Shown: positions 6,260 to 14,404 of the stretch, piece after piece
Layout: each line of letters begins with the position of its first letter
How positions within the stretch are numbered: the first letter of the stretch is position 1
Origin: JAKORR01 sp964608495
Lineage (GTDB): Bacteria; Armatimonadota; Zipacnadia; Zipacnadales; FEN-943
NCBI GenBank assembly: GCA_964608495.1
Contig: CAZSOQ010000117.1
Coordinates: 1-16,505 of the forward strand
Length of the DNA stretch: 16,505 bases
Direction of reading: 5' to 3'
Notes under the pieces: model-generated
Told to the model about the DNA's origin: nothing
The model's database searches: none
Seen by the model: only the letters and a program-made list of their open reading frames with translations
Position numbers and translations under genes: made by a program

Positions 6260-8464
6260 TCAGGGAGGCGGCGGCTGAGCGAGAAGGGCATCGCTGGCGC
6301 CAGCGCCGAGGTCGAGATTATCGAGCAAATCGCGCAGCTCTTGGCGGAGAGTTTCCGCGGGTGTGTCTGGACCGGGTACCTGGAGGGCTGATGCAAGCCG
6401 GTGCGCCCACAGGGCGAAGGCCAGATGGGTGCGGCGGGCCTCAACACGCAGGCGCTCCGCCATGGCGGCGGGGACGCCCGCCTCGGCCAGGGGCAGCTCA
6501 GCCGCCCGCGCCGCCGAAGCGGAGAGGGACAGGCAGCGATCGAGAAGCTCCCGGCTGGGTTGGGCCTTCGGCAGAACGCCGGCCCAGCCCGAGGCCAGGA
6601 AGCGGGCGGCCACCTCCTCGGGCTGCTGCCAGAAGTCGGCCATGACGCCGATGGGGCGGTCGTGGCCACCGGCGAGGACGGCGTACTGGGTCAGGATAGC
6701 GGCGGCGCGGACGCCGTAGAGGGCTGTGAAGGCTTCGCGGAGGCCGATGGGGTCGTCGGGGTTCCACGTGTTGGCCGCGAAGGTCACATAGTTGGGGCGC
6801 CACAGCTCCGGTTCACGCGTGTTGCCCAGCACGCAGAAGCCTCGGGCCGACCCCGGGTCGGTGACCACCGGATAGGCCTCGAAGTAGACCTTCCAGTCGG
6901 TGGTGTCGCCGGGGAAGAAGTTGTGCCAGGCGAGCGGAAGGGTGCGGAAGCGCTGGGCCGACTCGTGCAGGAACTCGGGCGTGACTTGGGTGATCCAGCA
7001 CGTCAGGGGCTCCCGCAGGCCGGCCGACAGGTTGGCCAGGTAGGTGCGCTGGTCCTCGGCGACCGGACTGTGGTCGTCGGCGTCCACCTCGTAGTAGACG
7101 CGCGGGCAGAAGACAAGCTCGATCTTGCCCTCCAGGCGAGGCTTGAGGCGGTTGATGAAGTGGGCGTGGGCCTTGCCCAGGCCCGCGTAGCCGGGGCCGA
7201 ACCGCTCGCGGTCGGCGTCGGTGAAAACCTCGTTGGGCCGGTCGTCGGCATTGACCGTCACCCACCGGAAGCCCTGCTGGGCGGCGTCTAGGGCCCAGCG
7301 GACCAGCTCGTCGAGCTGCTCGTCGCTCTGGAAGTCGAACTCGTCGGGGAGGTGCCGGGCGAGCACGAGATGGATGCCGCGGCGCTCGGCTTCGCGGGCG
7401 AGCCGCTCCCTGCCGGACGCGCCGGGGAACCAGGTGTTCATCTTGAAGAAGGCGCAGAAGTCGAGCCAGTCGGCCGACGCAGGCACCGTCACCGGGCCGC
7501 GCACCTCGCAGGTGGGGAAGTCCCGCAGATCCGCGGGCGGCGCCTCGAGCCGACCTTCGCGGACGCGGAGAAGCTGGATCAGCGTGGCGACGCCGTAGGC
7601 CAGGCCGACCGGATCGGAGGCTTCCAGGCGGGCGCCGGTGGGCTGGGCGATGGAGAGCCGATAGCCCTGCGCGGGCAGACCGGCGGCCGGGTCCAGGGCC
7701 AGAGCAAGGCCCGGCTGCGCCGCTGCGGCGGTGGCGAAGGAGCAACCGAGGGCCGTGAGGGCGTGGTCGAGGAGCTCGAGGGCGTAAGCGTCGTCGGGCA
7801 CGGACTCGAGGCGGAGGGGTACGGTCGGAGGGTCGCCTTGGGCGAGAGTGACGGTGCGGGAAGAGCCCAGGCGACCACGAGGCATGGGAACCGCCAGGAC
7901 AGGGTCGTCGGGGCGATAGGTAGCGACGATCTGCTCGATCACGGTGGCCCCCCCCAACTGGGCGCCCAGAGCCCCGCCCCAGGGCGGCATCCCGAGGGGC
8001 CCAAGGACGAAGGCCTGCTGCCATGCCGAGTCGTCGAAGTCGGGCTGCTGCCAGCCGTCGGGCGGCTGGTCGCGGGTCACGCGGAACTCGGCGTCGGACA
8101 CGAGGTCCGTGGGAAGACCCTTGAGGCGGAGGACGAGGCCGCCAGGCCCGGGCAAGGTGCTGCGCACGCGGACCGCGAGGACGTTCCTGCCCTGCCGAAG
8201 CAGCGGGCCCACGTCGAAGCGGTAGACCCACTGCCAGGAGTCGCCGGAGCCGACGCGGGCGCCATTGAGGAAGGCCTCGAACTCGTCGTCGGCGGTGATG
8301 AGCAGCACGGCGCGGCGAGGTACAGCCGGGACATCGAAGGCACGACGGAAGAAACGAGGCTCGGCGGGGGCCCAGTGGGGCGGGCCCTCGCCCTCGATCC
8401 AGATCCACGAGGGGTCGGCGGGGGGCGCCGCGACACTGGCCGCGAGCAGAAGAAGCGATAGCAT
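6260..8464 (-). CDS. Secreted GH84-like beta-N-acetylglucosaminidase with an extra N-terminal binding domain
   Basis: A 734-residue exported enzyme, likely cleaving terminal beta-linked GlcNAc from glycans. A short signal peptide (MLSLLLLAASVAAPP) precedes a jelly-roll, lectin-like domain with FFRRAFDVP, WQWVYRFDVGPLLRQG and NVLAVRVR. A GH20b/GH84 N-terminal domain follows, containing ASDPVGLAYGVATLIQLL. The barrel opens with CEVRGPVTVP and KMNTWF near 325-345. It carries an adjacent acid pair, VNADDRP, near 408, the position of the GH84 catalytic Asp-Asp. Then come GKAHAHFINRLK, ELVFCPRVYYE, CWITQVTPEF (where GH84 has WTGP) and LAWHNFFPGD. RPNYVTFAANTWNPDDP resembles the GH84 post-catalytic helical domain. 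The ATG at 8464 follows GGGGAGG by 10 bases; the open frame further upstream lacks coding character. It is last in the right block. GH84 is an inference from motif order; a divergent GH20 relative is the alternative. Confidence 0.68.
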   Translation of the reverse strand: MLSLLLLAASVAAPPADPSWIWIEGEGPPHWAPAEPRFFRRAFDVPAVPRRAVLLITADDEFEAFLNGARVGSGDSWQWVYRFDVGPLLRQGRNVLAVRVRSTLPGPGGLVLRLKGLPTDLVSDAEFRVTRDQPPDGWQQPDFDDSAWQQAFVLGPLGMPPWGGALGAQLGGATVIEQIVATYRPDDPVLAVPMPRGRLGSSRTVTLAQGDPPTVPLRLESVPDDAYALELLDHALTALGCSFATAAAAQPGLALALDPAAGLPAQGYRLSIAQPTGARLEASDPVGLAYGVATLIQLLRVREGRLEAPPADLRDFPTCEVRGPVTVPASADWLDFCAFFKMNTWFPGASGRERLAREAERRGIHLVLARHLPDEFDFQSDEQLDELVRWALDAAQQGFRWVTVNADDRPNEVFTDADRERFGPGYAGLGKAHAHFINRLKPRLEGKIELVFCPRVYYEVDADDHSPVAEDQRTYLANLSAGLREPLTCWITQVTPEFLHESAQRFRTLPLAWHNFFPGDTTDWKVYFEAYPVVTDPGSARGFCVLGNTREPELWRPNYVTFAANTWNPDDPIGLREAFTALYGVRAAAILTQYAVLAGGHDRPIGVMADFWQQPEEVAARFLASGWAGVLPKAQPSRELLDRCLSLSASAARAAELPLAEAGVPAAMAERLRVEARRTHLAFALWAHRLASALQVPGPDTPAETLRQELRDLLDNLDLGAGASDALLAQPPPP

Positions 8465-8597
8465 TGTGGACGCGCCTCCCCAGGGGCCCTGCGCGCGGGC
8501 CTGGGCGGCCCGGGCGGGCGTCGAAGGAGCTTCGCCGTCCGGCGCGGTGGCCCTGCAGCGGCGCCGGGTCTGTGGGGGCGGACCCTGTCGGAGCAGG

Positions 8598-9440
8598 TCA
8601 CGAGGCCCGAGCGCGGTAGGTGCGCACTCGAGCCTTCTCGAGTGGTGGGCCGCAGGCCTGCTCCAGAGCGCCGAAGACCGTCTCGTGAGGGAGACCAGCC
8701 CAGGGCTCGACCAGGGCGTAGACGGTGGAGAACACTTCCAGGGCCGTGACGCGGGTGAGCTCGCGCAGGAGGCGATCCACACACAGGGCGACGAAGTCCT
8801 CGACCGACGAGTAGGTGAGGGAGTCGGAGTACCTGACCGGTGGCTGCTGGACCGGGATCCACTGGCCGGAGCGCTTCCTGGACCGGGCCCGAGGCCAGGG
8901 CGAGGGATCGCGAGCGCGAGAAGGAGCTGCAAAGCGGGCCTCGTCGTGGACCAGGGCGTACTCGACGACCTCCGGTGGCAGGCCCCGGTGGAAGCGCATC
9001 ACGTCCCCCGCCCCCTCGGTCTCGTAGTCGTGCCCCTCCTCGTGGTCGCGGCTGTCGAGGACGAGGCAGACCACGGCCCCCTCCGTGCCGAATCGCTCGG
9101 AGCGGCTCCGGCAGAAGCCGTGGGCGATCATGGGGTTGAGGGTGGTCCACAGGCCGCGCTTGTGGAACAGGCCATGCTCGGCGATCCTGTCGGCCCGCTC
9201 GCGGCTGGTGCCGTGCCAGAGGACGAGGGCGTGGGGGCCGAGTCCGTGGTAGCGCTCGCTGGCGGGCAGGCCGTGGCGGGCGGCCCAGGCGGCCAGGTCG
9301 GGCGGCCCGGCCTCGATCAGCCGGCGGCAGCCGTAGGCCACCGCGGCAAGGGTGCAGTCCCAGCCGTGCCTGTCCCGCGGCAGGTAGGCCAGGTCGCTGT
9401 ACCCCTCAGCGACCATCCTCCTGTTCCTCTGCCAGCCCAT
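8598..9440 (-). CDS. Unrecognised protein with an ADP-ribosyltransferase-like pattern
   Basis: I know no named family for this 280-residue soluble protein. Residues 73-128 resemble the ADP-ribosyltransferase fold (PARP, KptA and toxin-like ARTs): a strand ending in LWHGTS (His76), a helix ERADRIAEHGLF, then GLWTTLNPMIAHGF (Thr99/Thr100) and a strand GAVVCLVLD. A later strand, PPEVVEYALV (residues 155-164), sits where ARTs place the third catalytic residue, and Glu157 or Glu160 is available. An N-terminal region has Cys29 and Cys38. A C-terminal helical region (about 205-270) follows a basic linker. The start is uncertain: ATG 9440 is preceded by GGTGA, with GTG at 9455 and ATG at 9416 as alternatives. 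It lies 94 bases after the ArcS-like gene and 133 before the GH84-like gene on the same strand. The function is open: tRNA or protein ADP-ribosylation, or phosphate transfer, are possibilities only. Confidence 0.6.
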   Translation of the reverse strand: MGWQRNRRMVAEGYSDLAYLPRDRHGWDCTLAAVAYGCRRLIEAGPPDLAAWAARHGLPASERYHGLGPHALVLWHGTSRERADRIAEHGLFHKRGLWTTLNPMIAHGFCRSRSERFGTEGAVVCLVLDSRDHEEGHDYETEGAGDVMRFHRGLPPEVVEYALVHDEARFAAPSRARDPSPWPRARSRKRSGQWIPVQQPPVRYSDSLTYSSVEDFVALCVDRLLRELTRVTALEVFSTVYALVEPWAGLPHETVFGALEQACGPPLEKARVRTYRARAS

Positions 9441-9534
9441 GCGACTGTCGCTCACCCCCTCGGCGGAGCCTCGCCGGAGAAGGCCCTGGCCTGCGGCCGG
9501 GGTCCGAGCAGTGTCCGGAGACAGCGGCTGGGCC

Positions 9535-10482
9535 TCAAGGCGCGCCGGGCTCGTACTCGACGTCCAGGGCCTCGAGCCGCGCGCGGGCCTGAGCCTGGCG
9601 CGCGGGGTCGAGCCATGCGATGATCTGCAGACATAGCTGGATCCAGTGCTTCTCCCAGTACGTGCGCGGGACCGAGTCGCCCAGGCGCACGACCCGGGGG
9701 CCCTTCGCAGTGGGGAAGACGGGGAAGTCCAGGCCCGTCACGTCGCGGGCCGCGCGCAGCACGTCGCCGTAGTTGCCCCCCGTGAAGGTCGCGATGTGGT
9801 CGTAGCTGGCGCGATGGGTCGTGACATAGCGCGCCAGGCGGTCGGCCAGGACCGGCTTCACGCGGGCCTAGTGGTCGCGGCCGAAGTGGTTGACGCCGCC
9901 GCCGCGGACGCTGGCGGGGTATAGCTCCTGGAGCTCGTAGGGCACCGGGCCGATCTTGCTGGCGAGGACGACGACGTGGACCGGGCAGCGCGGGAAGTCG
10001 TGGGCAGGGTCGTAGCCGGTGGCGACACTGACGGCACGGCGCAGGGACCCGTGGGAGGGCGAGGAGTAGAAGGGCCGCCGCACGGAGCACTGGAGGAAGA
10101 CCAGGATGCGCTTGCCGGGCGGTGGGACGTATCCGTCGAGAAGGTAGTCGCACCAGGCGACGGCGGGCGGGCTCTCGGGGTCGAGGTCGGCGTCACGAGG
10201 GGGAGCGGTGGCACTGACCAGCACGCGGAGCTGCCGGCGGGCCCGGGCCGCCCCCTCCTGGACCTCGCGCTCGAGGGCCGCGGCCCAGCGGTACTGGGGC
10301 GAGGGAAGGGCTGGGTCCAGCGTGCCCGCGAAGACCAGCTCCTCGCGCGCAAGCTCGGACAGGGCCGCGAGGGCGTCGTCGTCGCGGAGGCCGGAGCGGG
10401 CGATCAGGTCGGCGAGGGTGAGCGGACCGGCGGCCTGCAGGAGCAGGGGGATCAACTCGTAACGCGCCCGGCGATTGCTCAC
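9535..10482 (-). pseudogene. ArcS-like (DUF5591) protein interrupted by an in-frame TAG
   Basis: A 315-codon frame continuous except for TAG at codon 205 (9868-9870). The N-terminus (residues 8-55) looks like a winged helix, with PLTLADLIARSGLRDDDALA. A domain related to archaeosine synthase ArcS follows: ILVFLQCSVRRPFYSSPSH at about 126-144 matches the ArcS signature PC-x3-KPY-x2-S-x2-H with Gln for Pro, Arg for Lys and Phe for Tyr. VVLASKIGPVPYELQELYPA matches the next conserved block. After the stop the same frame continues as ARVKPVLADRLARYV, YDHIATFTGGNYGDVL and EKHWIQLCLQIIAWL, the expected remainder of the domain. A Tyr codon (TAC) changed to TAG would explain it. The start GTG at 10482 has AAGGGAG six bases upstream. 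A GTG at 9861 could start the 108-residue tail alone. ArcS converts tRNA preQ0 toward archaeosine in archaea. The bacterial role is unknown, and the loss of the signature Lys argues for different chemistry. Confidence 0.72.
9868..9870 (-). other. In-frame TAG inside the ArcS-like gene
   Basis: The triplet reads TAG on the minus strand between GGGVNHFGRDH and ARVKPVLADR. Flanking codons on both sides stay in the same frame with G/C-rich third positions, so the interruption is a substitution and not an indel. The nine clear genes that end in this window all use TGA, including this one at 9535. Confidence 0.85.
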
Positions 10483-10553
10483 GCCGCACTCCCTTCCGGC
10501 ATGGCCGTGCTGTGTCGTGCTGAACATAAGTTTGGCACACGCGGCCGGCGGTG

Positions 10554-11639
10554 TCAACCCAGGCCCAGGCCCGCCCAGGCCTCCCGGAGCCGGCTGAGGT
10601 GGCTCTCGGCCACCTGCCGCGGCAGGAAGGCATACCGGAACCCGTTGCTAAGGATCTGGAACAGGTCTTGGGGCGCGAGGCCCAGGCTGTACGCGTGGAC
10701 ATACTCCTGGGCGAGGGTCGTGTCGAAGAAGGTGGGATCGTCGGAGTTGATCGTCACCGGCACGCCCGCGTCATGGAGGGCCTTGAGCGGGTGCGCCTCG
10801 TAGGACGGGTAGATCCCCGTGCGCAGATTGCTGGTCGGGCATACCTCGAGGGGGATGCGATGCTCGGCCAGGTACTCGACGAGGGCCGGGTCCTCGATGG
10901 CGCGCACCCCGTGGCCTAGCCTCTCGACGCCGAGCAGGCGGATCGCGTCCCACACGCTCTCGGGGCCGAGGGCTTCGCCGGCGTGGACCGTCAGGCGCAG
11001 GCCGTGCTCGCGCGCGACGGAGTAGACCTCGGTGAAGTCGGAGGGAGGGAAGAGGTGCTCGCTGCCGCCGAGGGTGATGCCGACGAGGCCGGAGCACCGC
11101 AGCTCGATCATCTCGCGCAGAGTGGCCATGCAGCCCTCGGGCGTGTAGTCGCGGCACAGGTCGAGGATCCACTGCACTCGGGGGGCCGTAGCAGCCGCCG
11201 CCTCCTCAAGACAGGCCTTGATGTCCTCGTAGGGGATGCCCGACTGCCAGAAGGCCACCGCGGCGACGGTGATCTCGGCGTAGGCGATGTTCTGGGCCCG
11301 CAGCCCGTCCAGGACGTGGGCCAGGAGCAGACGCAGGTCGTCGGGTTCGTGGAAGAGGTACTTGGTGAAGCAGTAGCTCATGAGGAAGTTGTCGAAACTC
11401 TCGTAGCGGAAGAGGGCCTGGGCCTCGTCGGGCGACCAGCGGCGAGGCGTGAGGAAAGGGCGGAGGTTGGGATAGCGCCGGAAGGCCTCGAGGTGACGAG
11501 CAGGGGCGTCGGCGAGAGCCCGCTCGACGCCGTACTTGTTCAGCAGCTCGGCCAGCACGGCCGGGGGCATGGCGCCGCGTAAGTGCAGGTGCAGCTCGGC
11601 CTTGGGTAGCGCCGGTAGGGCCTGTCTAAGGTTCGGCAA
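10554..11639 (-). CDS. Adenosine deaminase family protein
   Basis: A cytosolic metal-dependent aminohydrolase of the adenosine/AMP deaminase family, releasing ammonia from adenosine or a related purine. The 361 residues carry the standard motif series: AELHLHLRGAM at 14-24 (metal-binding His17 and His19; the usual HLDG is HLRG here), LTVHAGEALGP with the catalytic HAGE, RLGHGVRAIEDP, LEVCPTSNLRTG and VTINSDDPTFFDTTLAQEY with the metal-binding Asp pair. Length is typical of bacterial Add (330-360). The start is TTG at 11639, ten bases after GGGAG; no ATG or GTG precedes the metal motif in frame. It lies 42 bases after the GH95-like gene and 71 before the ArcS-like gene, so co-transcription is likely. 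Substrate choice between adenosine, adenine and a modified purine cannot be read from sequence. The position next to an ArcS-like gene makes modified nucleosides worth considering. Confidence 0.85.
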   Translation of the reverse strand: MPNLRQALPALPKAELHLHLRGAMPPAVLAELLNKYGVERALADAPARHLEAFRRYPNLRPFLTPRRWSPDEAQALFRYESFDNFLMSYCFTKYLFHEPDDLRLLLAHVLDGLRAQNIAYAEITVAAVAFWQSGIPYEDIKACLEEAAAATAPRVQWILDLCRDYTPEGCMATLREMIELRCSGLVGITLGGSEHLFPPSDFTEVYSVAREHGLRLTVHAGEALGPESVWDAIRLLGVERLGHGVRAIEDPALVEYLAEHRIPLEVCPTSNLRTGIYPSYEAHPLKALHDAGVPVTINSDDPTFFDTTLAQEYVHAYSLGLAPQDLFQILSNGFRYAFLPRQVAESHLSRLREAWAGLGLG

Positions 11640-11681
11640 GGCGTCTGTCTCCCGTTGCTCGGCCTCGGTGGACGTCGGGCT

Positions 11682-14150
11682 TCACTCGCCGGCTCTGAGC
11701 AGGTACGTGCCGCCCGGCGCGGTCTCGAAGGCCCAGACTGCGTCCTCCGGGCCGCTTACCGGCACGGCCTTCCCGTCAGCGTCCTCGACTACGGGCTTCC
11801 CGGGCCAGGGCGAGTAGAAACGGCAGGTCCCGCCCTTCTGGCTGGTGACCTGCAGGAAGGTGGTCTTCCCGCCCTCGACGGAGGCACTGACCAGGAACGC
11901 GCCCTCGGCCCGGAAGGTCCGGAAGCTCGCCGGCACGCCCGCAGGCCAGCAGGGGAAGACCCTCAGGACCCCGCCGTAGCTCTGCAGCATCATCTCCTGG
12001 AGCGGCGCGCAGATGCCCAGGGTCTCGGTCCACGCGCCGCAGTGGCCGTAGTCCATGACGCTCATGGCCCAGATCAGGCCGTTGGGATGGCGCCAGCGCT
12101 GGATGATCCTGCGCAGGCCGGCGTAGGCCCGGTCAGGCGGCAGCACGTTCGCGCGGAGCTGGGCCATCGCCGCGACCGGGTACTGCCCGGCGTACCATTC
12201 GTCCAGCCACACTCCCGCGCCGGGCCAAGCCGTGGCGTCCCCCGGGTGCACCGGGCCGGCATAGGGCACGCCGGCCCCGAACTCCGGGGGATTGGCCTCG
12301 GCGAAGCGCCCGGCGACGCCCTGCAGCTTCACAGGCGGGCCGCCGTCGTCGCCCGCGCACTTGTCCAGGCGCTCCCGCCATTGCGCGCGCAGGTCCTCGT
12401 CAACACCGAGCACCTCCGCCGCGGCTATCGCCGACCGCAGGCAGTACCTCAGGTGGCGCATCACCTGACCGCGGTCCGTGTAGTCCTTGGGATCGCCGGT
12501 GAACCCGTCCTCGCCCTGGTTCGAGGGGAAGACGTGGTACAGGCCGTCCTCGCCAAGCGTCATGAAGTCGAGGTAGAACAGAGCACAGTCGCGCAGGACC
12601 GGGTACCCGACCTCGCGCAGCCAGGCCTCGTCCTTCGTATAGAGGTACCGCCACCAGTAAGGGTTCGAGGCCCAGCCGGTCATGTAGGCCATGCGCCCCA
12701 TCGGGACGGCGCCGAGTGCGTCGTCCACGGACTTGATGGGGTAGCCGGAAAGCTGGATGAACACGCCCCGCGTGCCGTAGTAGCGTTCGGCGATGATCCT
12801 GCCCATCTGGACGATGTACTCCAGGCCGGTGAAGTACGCATCGCCCAGGCTGGTCTGATTGGCCGTGTAGTCGCCCCAGAAGGGCTGCTGGTAGTTGTAG
12901 TTCGTGTGGTAGTCGCCGTGCCAGTGGGAGTAGTCGAGCACGGTGCTCGGCAGGAAGAGCCCCGGCGGTGGCTTCTCGGCCACGGTCGTGCAGCGCCGCG
13001 CGTGGTAGGTCTCGTACCAGAGGTTCTCGAGCGCCGGGTCGCCGATCCGCACGCCCGAGCGCGACCAGAACTCGGCCGCGTCGCGCCTGCAGGCCGCCTC
13101 CCACTCCGCCAGGCGCTCCTCGGGCGTGTTGCCCATGAGGCCCCGCAGGCGGGCCAGCTCGGCCTCGGCGCCCCCGGGGTCGGTCTCCGAAGGCACCGCG
13201 ACGCAGGCCCAGCCCGCCGTGGTCGTCTGAGGCGGCAAGATGTGTAGCCGGGCCTCGCCGGTGGCGGAGAGGTCCACGGGGCTCACGGCGGCGTCGGAGA
13301 CGAAGGGCAGGAGAAGGTAGCGAAAGCCCTGGGGGAAGGTAGGCTCCGGGTGGAAAGCCTGCTCGATGCAGTGAAGGCCCTCGATGGCGCGGGTCGTGGG
13401 CCGGGGCAGGGGCGTGCACTTCTCGAAGTCCATGCCCAGGAAGGCTCCATGGCGGCACTCGGCGAAGAATCGCTGGGCGAAGTCGCGGATCGGCGGGTCG
13501 GCCCATCGGTACAGCGAGAACCATACCGGCGGCTTTGTGTGGCCGATGCGCGTGGCGTCCGTCCAGTCGAGCAGCTCCCAGCGCAGGACGAGAAGGTTCG
13601 GCCGGGGCGGGACGAAGGCAAGCAGCTTCAGCGCGACGCCGGTGGGCCAGGAGCAGGTGATCCGCAGCACGCCCTCCTCGATGGTCAGCTCCTGGCGGAT
13701 GGACAGGCCCTCGAGGTCGGCGGGTAGATGCACGGCGAACTCGCCGACAGGCTTGGGGCAGGGATAGGGTCGCCGCACGTAGCTCGGCGGCGCGCCGCTG
13801 CACAGCTCGCGCATGCGCTCCGGGTTGTCGGTGCCGTGCAGCGCGACCGGCTCCGCGCCGCCGTAGGGAGGGCATTTCCAGCCCTCAACCGCGATGCCGT
13901 GGGCGATCTCGCTGATGTGCGGAGGCTTGGGGTCGTCGCTGTGGTCGAGCCTACGGTCCCAGACGTCGCCCTTGCCGAAGCGGAAGATGATGAGATCGCG
14001 CGCCTGGTAGACGCTGACCGATAGATCACCGTTGCCCAGGAGCAGGCCGTCCTCGGGCTCGAGGATCCGCTCCGTGACCGTCATCACGTGCTGAGTCACG
14101 GGAGTCTGGGCGTCAAAGGCAGCCGCGAGAGCCAAGCTCAGTGCGATCAC
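11682..14150 (-). CDS. Secreted GH95-like glycoside hydrolase family protein
   Basis: An exported 822-residue protein related to GH95 alpha-L-fucosidases/galactosidases. A short signal peptide (IALSLALAAAFDAQ) leads into an N-terminal beta domain with LLLGNGDLSVSVYQA and FRFGKGDVWDRRLD. The (alpha/alpha)6 barrel shows HTNYNYQQPFW near 415, the equivalent of the GH95 Asn-x-Asn pair. FPSNQGEDGF near 545 occupies the acid position (PS.SPE in relatives). The end has LQEMMLQSYGGVLRVFPCWP and SFRTFRAEGAFLVSASVEGG, typical of the family C-terminus. Where GH95 enzymes have the catalytic Asp (IDGNFG), this protein reads WTETLG (about 709), so the Asp is missing, though a Glu is adjacent. Substrate and even activity are therefore open. 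GTG at 14150 was chosen for GGGAGG eight bases upstream and for the signal peptide. It is first in the right minus-strand block and divergent from the IolE-like gene. Confidence 0.72.
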   Translation of the reverse strand: MIALSLALAAAFDAQTPVTQHVMTVTERILEPEDGLLLGNGDLSVSVYQARDLIIFRFGKGDVWDRRLDHSDDPKPPHISEIAHGIAVEGWKCPPYGGAEPVALHGTDNPERMRELCSGAPPSYVRRPYPCPKPVGEFAVHLPADLEGLSIRQELTIEEGVLRITCSWPTGVALKLLAFVPPRPNLLVLRWELLDWTDATRIGHTKPPVWFSLYRWADPPIRDFAQRFFAECRHGAFLGMDFEKCTPLPRPTTRAIEGLHCIEQAFHPEPTFPQGFRYLLLPFVSDAAVSPVDLSATGEARLHILPPQTTTAGWACVAVPSETDPGGAEAELARLRGLMGNTPEERLAEWEAACRRDAAEFWSRSGVRIGDPALENLWYETYHARRCTTVAEKPPPGLFLPSTVLDYSHWHGDYHTNYNYQQPFWGDYTANQTSLGDAYFTGLEYIVQMGRIIAERYYGTRGVFIQLSGYPIKSVDDALGAVPMGRMAYMTGWASNPYWWRYLYTKDEAWLREVGYPVLRDCALFYLDFMTLGEDGLYHVFPSNQGEDGFTGDPKDYTDRGQVMRHLRYCLRSAIAAAEVLGVDEDLRAQWRERLDKCAGDDGGPPVKLQGVAGRFAEANPPEFGAGVPYAGPVHPGDATAWPGAGVWLDEWYAGQYPVAAMAQLRANVLPPDRAYAGLRRIIQRWRHPNGLIWAMSVMDYGHCGAWTETLGICAPLQEMMLQSYGGVLRVFPCWPAGVPASFRTFRAEGAFLVSASVEGGKTTFLQVTSQKGGTCRFYSPWPGKPVVEDADGKAVPVSGPEDAVWAFETAPGGTYLLRAGE

Positions 14151-14404
14151 CGACGAGACCTCCCTGCCGGGCCCGGGTTGTCGGGAACTCCTGCCCTGAG
14201 GCGCCACGGGTACTGCGCGGGCAGGGCCCTGCTTCCTTCCCGACCGGTGGCGAGGAGGAGGGGGGTGACCGAGGGAGTGGGGCCGCCGGAGGGGCCAAGG
14301 TGGTGTGGCGAGGGCGGCCGTGAAGGAGTGCCGCGGCTGAAGGGCGAAGCCCTCGGCCAGCGGGAAGGAGTGAGCAGAACGACGTCCCAGGGAGGAAGCC
14401 GAGC
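14151..14404. other. Divergent intergenic region
   Basis: These 254 bases separate the divergent GH95-like and IolE-like genes and should hold both promoters. I see no good -35/-10 pair in either direction. The part nearest 14405 is purine-rich on the plus strand, with GAAGGAGTG twice (14322 and 14364) and one hairpin. Frames here look non-coding. Confidence 0.5.
14335..14358. other. Imperfect hairpin in the divergent region
   Basis: AGGGC-GAA-GCCCT forms a five-pair core, extended by GGC...GCC with one mismatch and one bulge; on the minus strand the loop reads TTC. It sits 47 bases before the IolE-like start and could shape its leader or mark a transcript end. There is no T-tract. Confidence 0.25.

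Noticed and set aside
8465..8932. N-terminal extension of the GH84-like frame up to 8932
   Set aside because: It is antisense-like, Pro/Ser/Arg-rich, and overlaps the ART-like gene; the signal peptide and ribosome site put the start at 8464.
9868..9870. Direct call of pyrrolysine at the TAG
   Set aside because: One internal TAG at a probable Tyr position, with no pyl genes visible, does not support a specific recoding claim.
10552..10557. TTGACA before the ArcS-like gene as a promoter -35
   Set aside because: The box is perfect, but no acceptable -10 lies 16-18 bases downstream, and it overlaps the deaminase stop codon.
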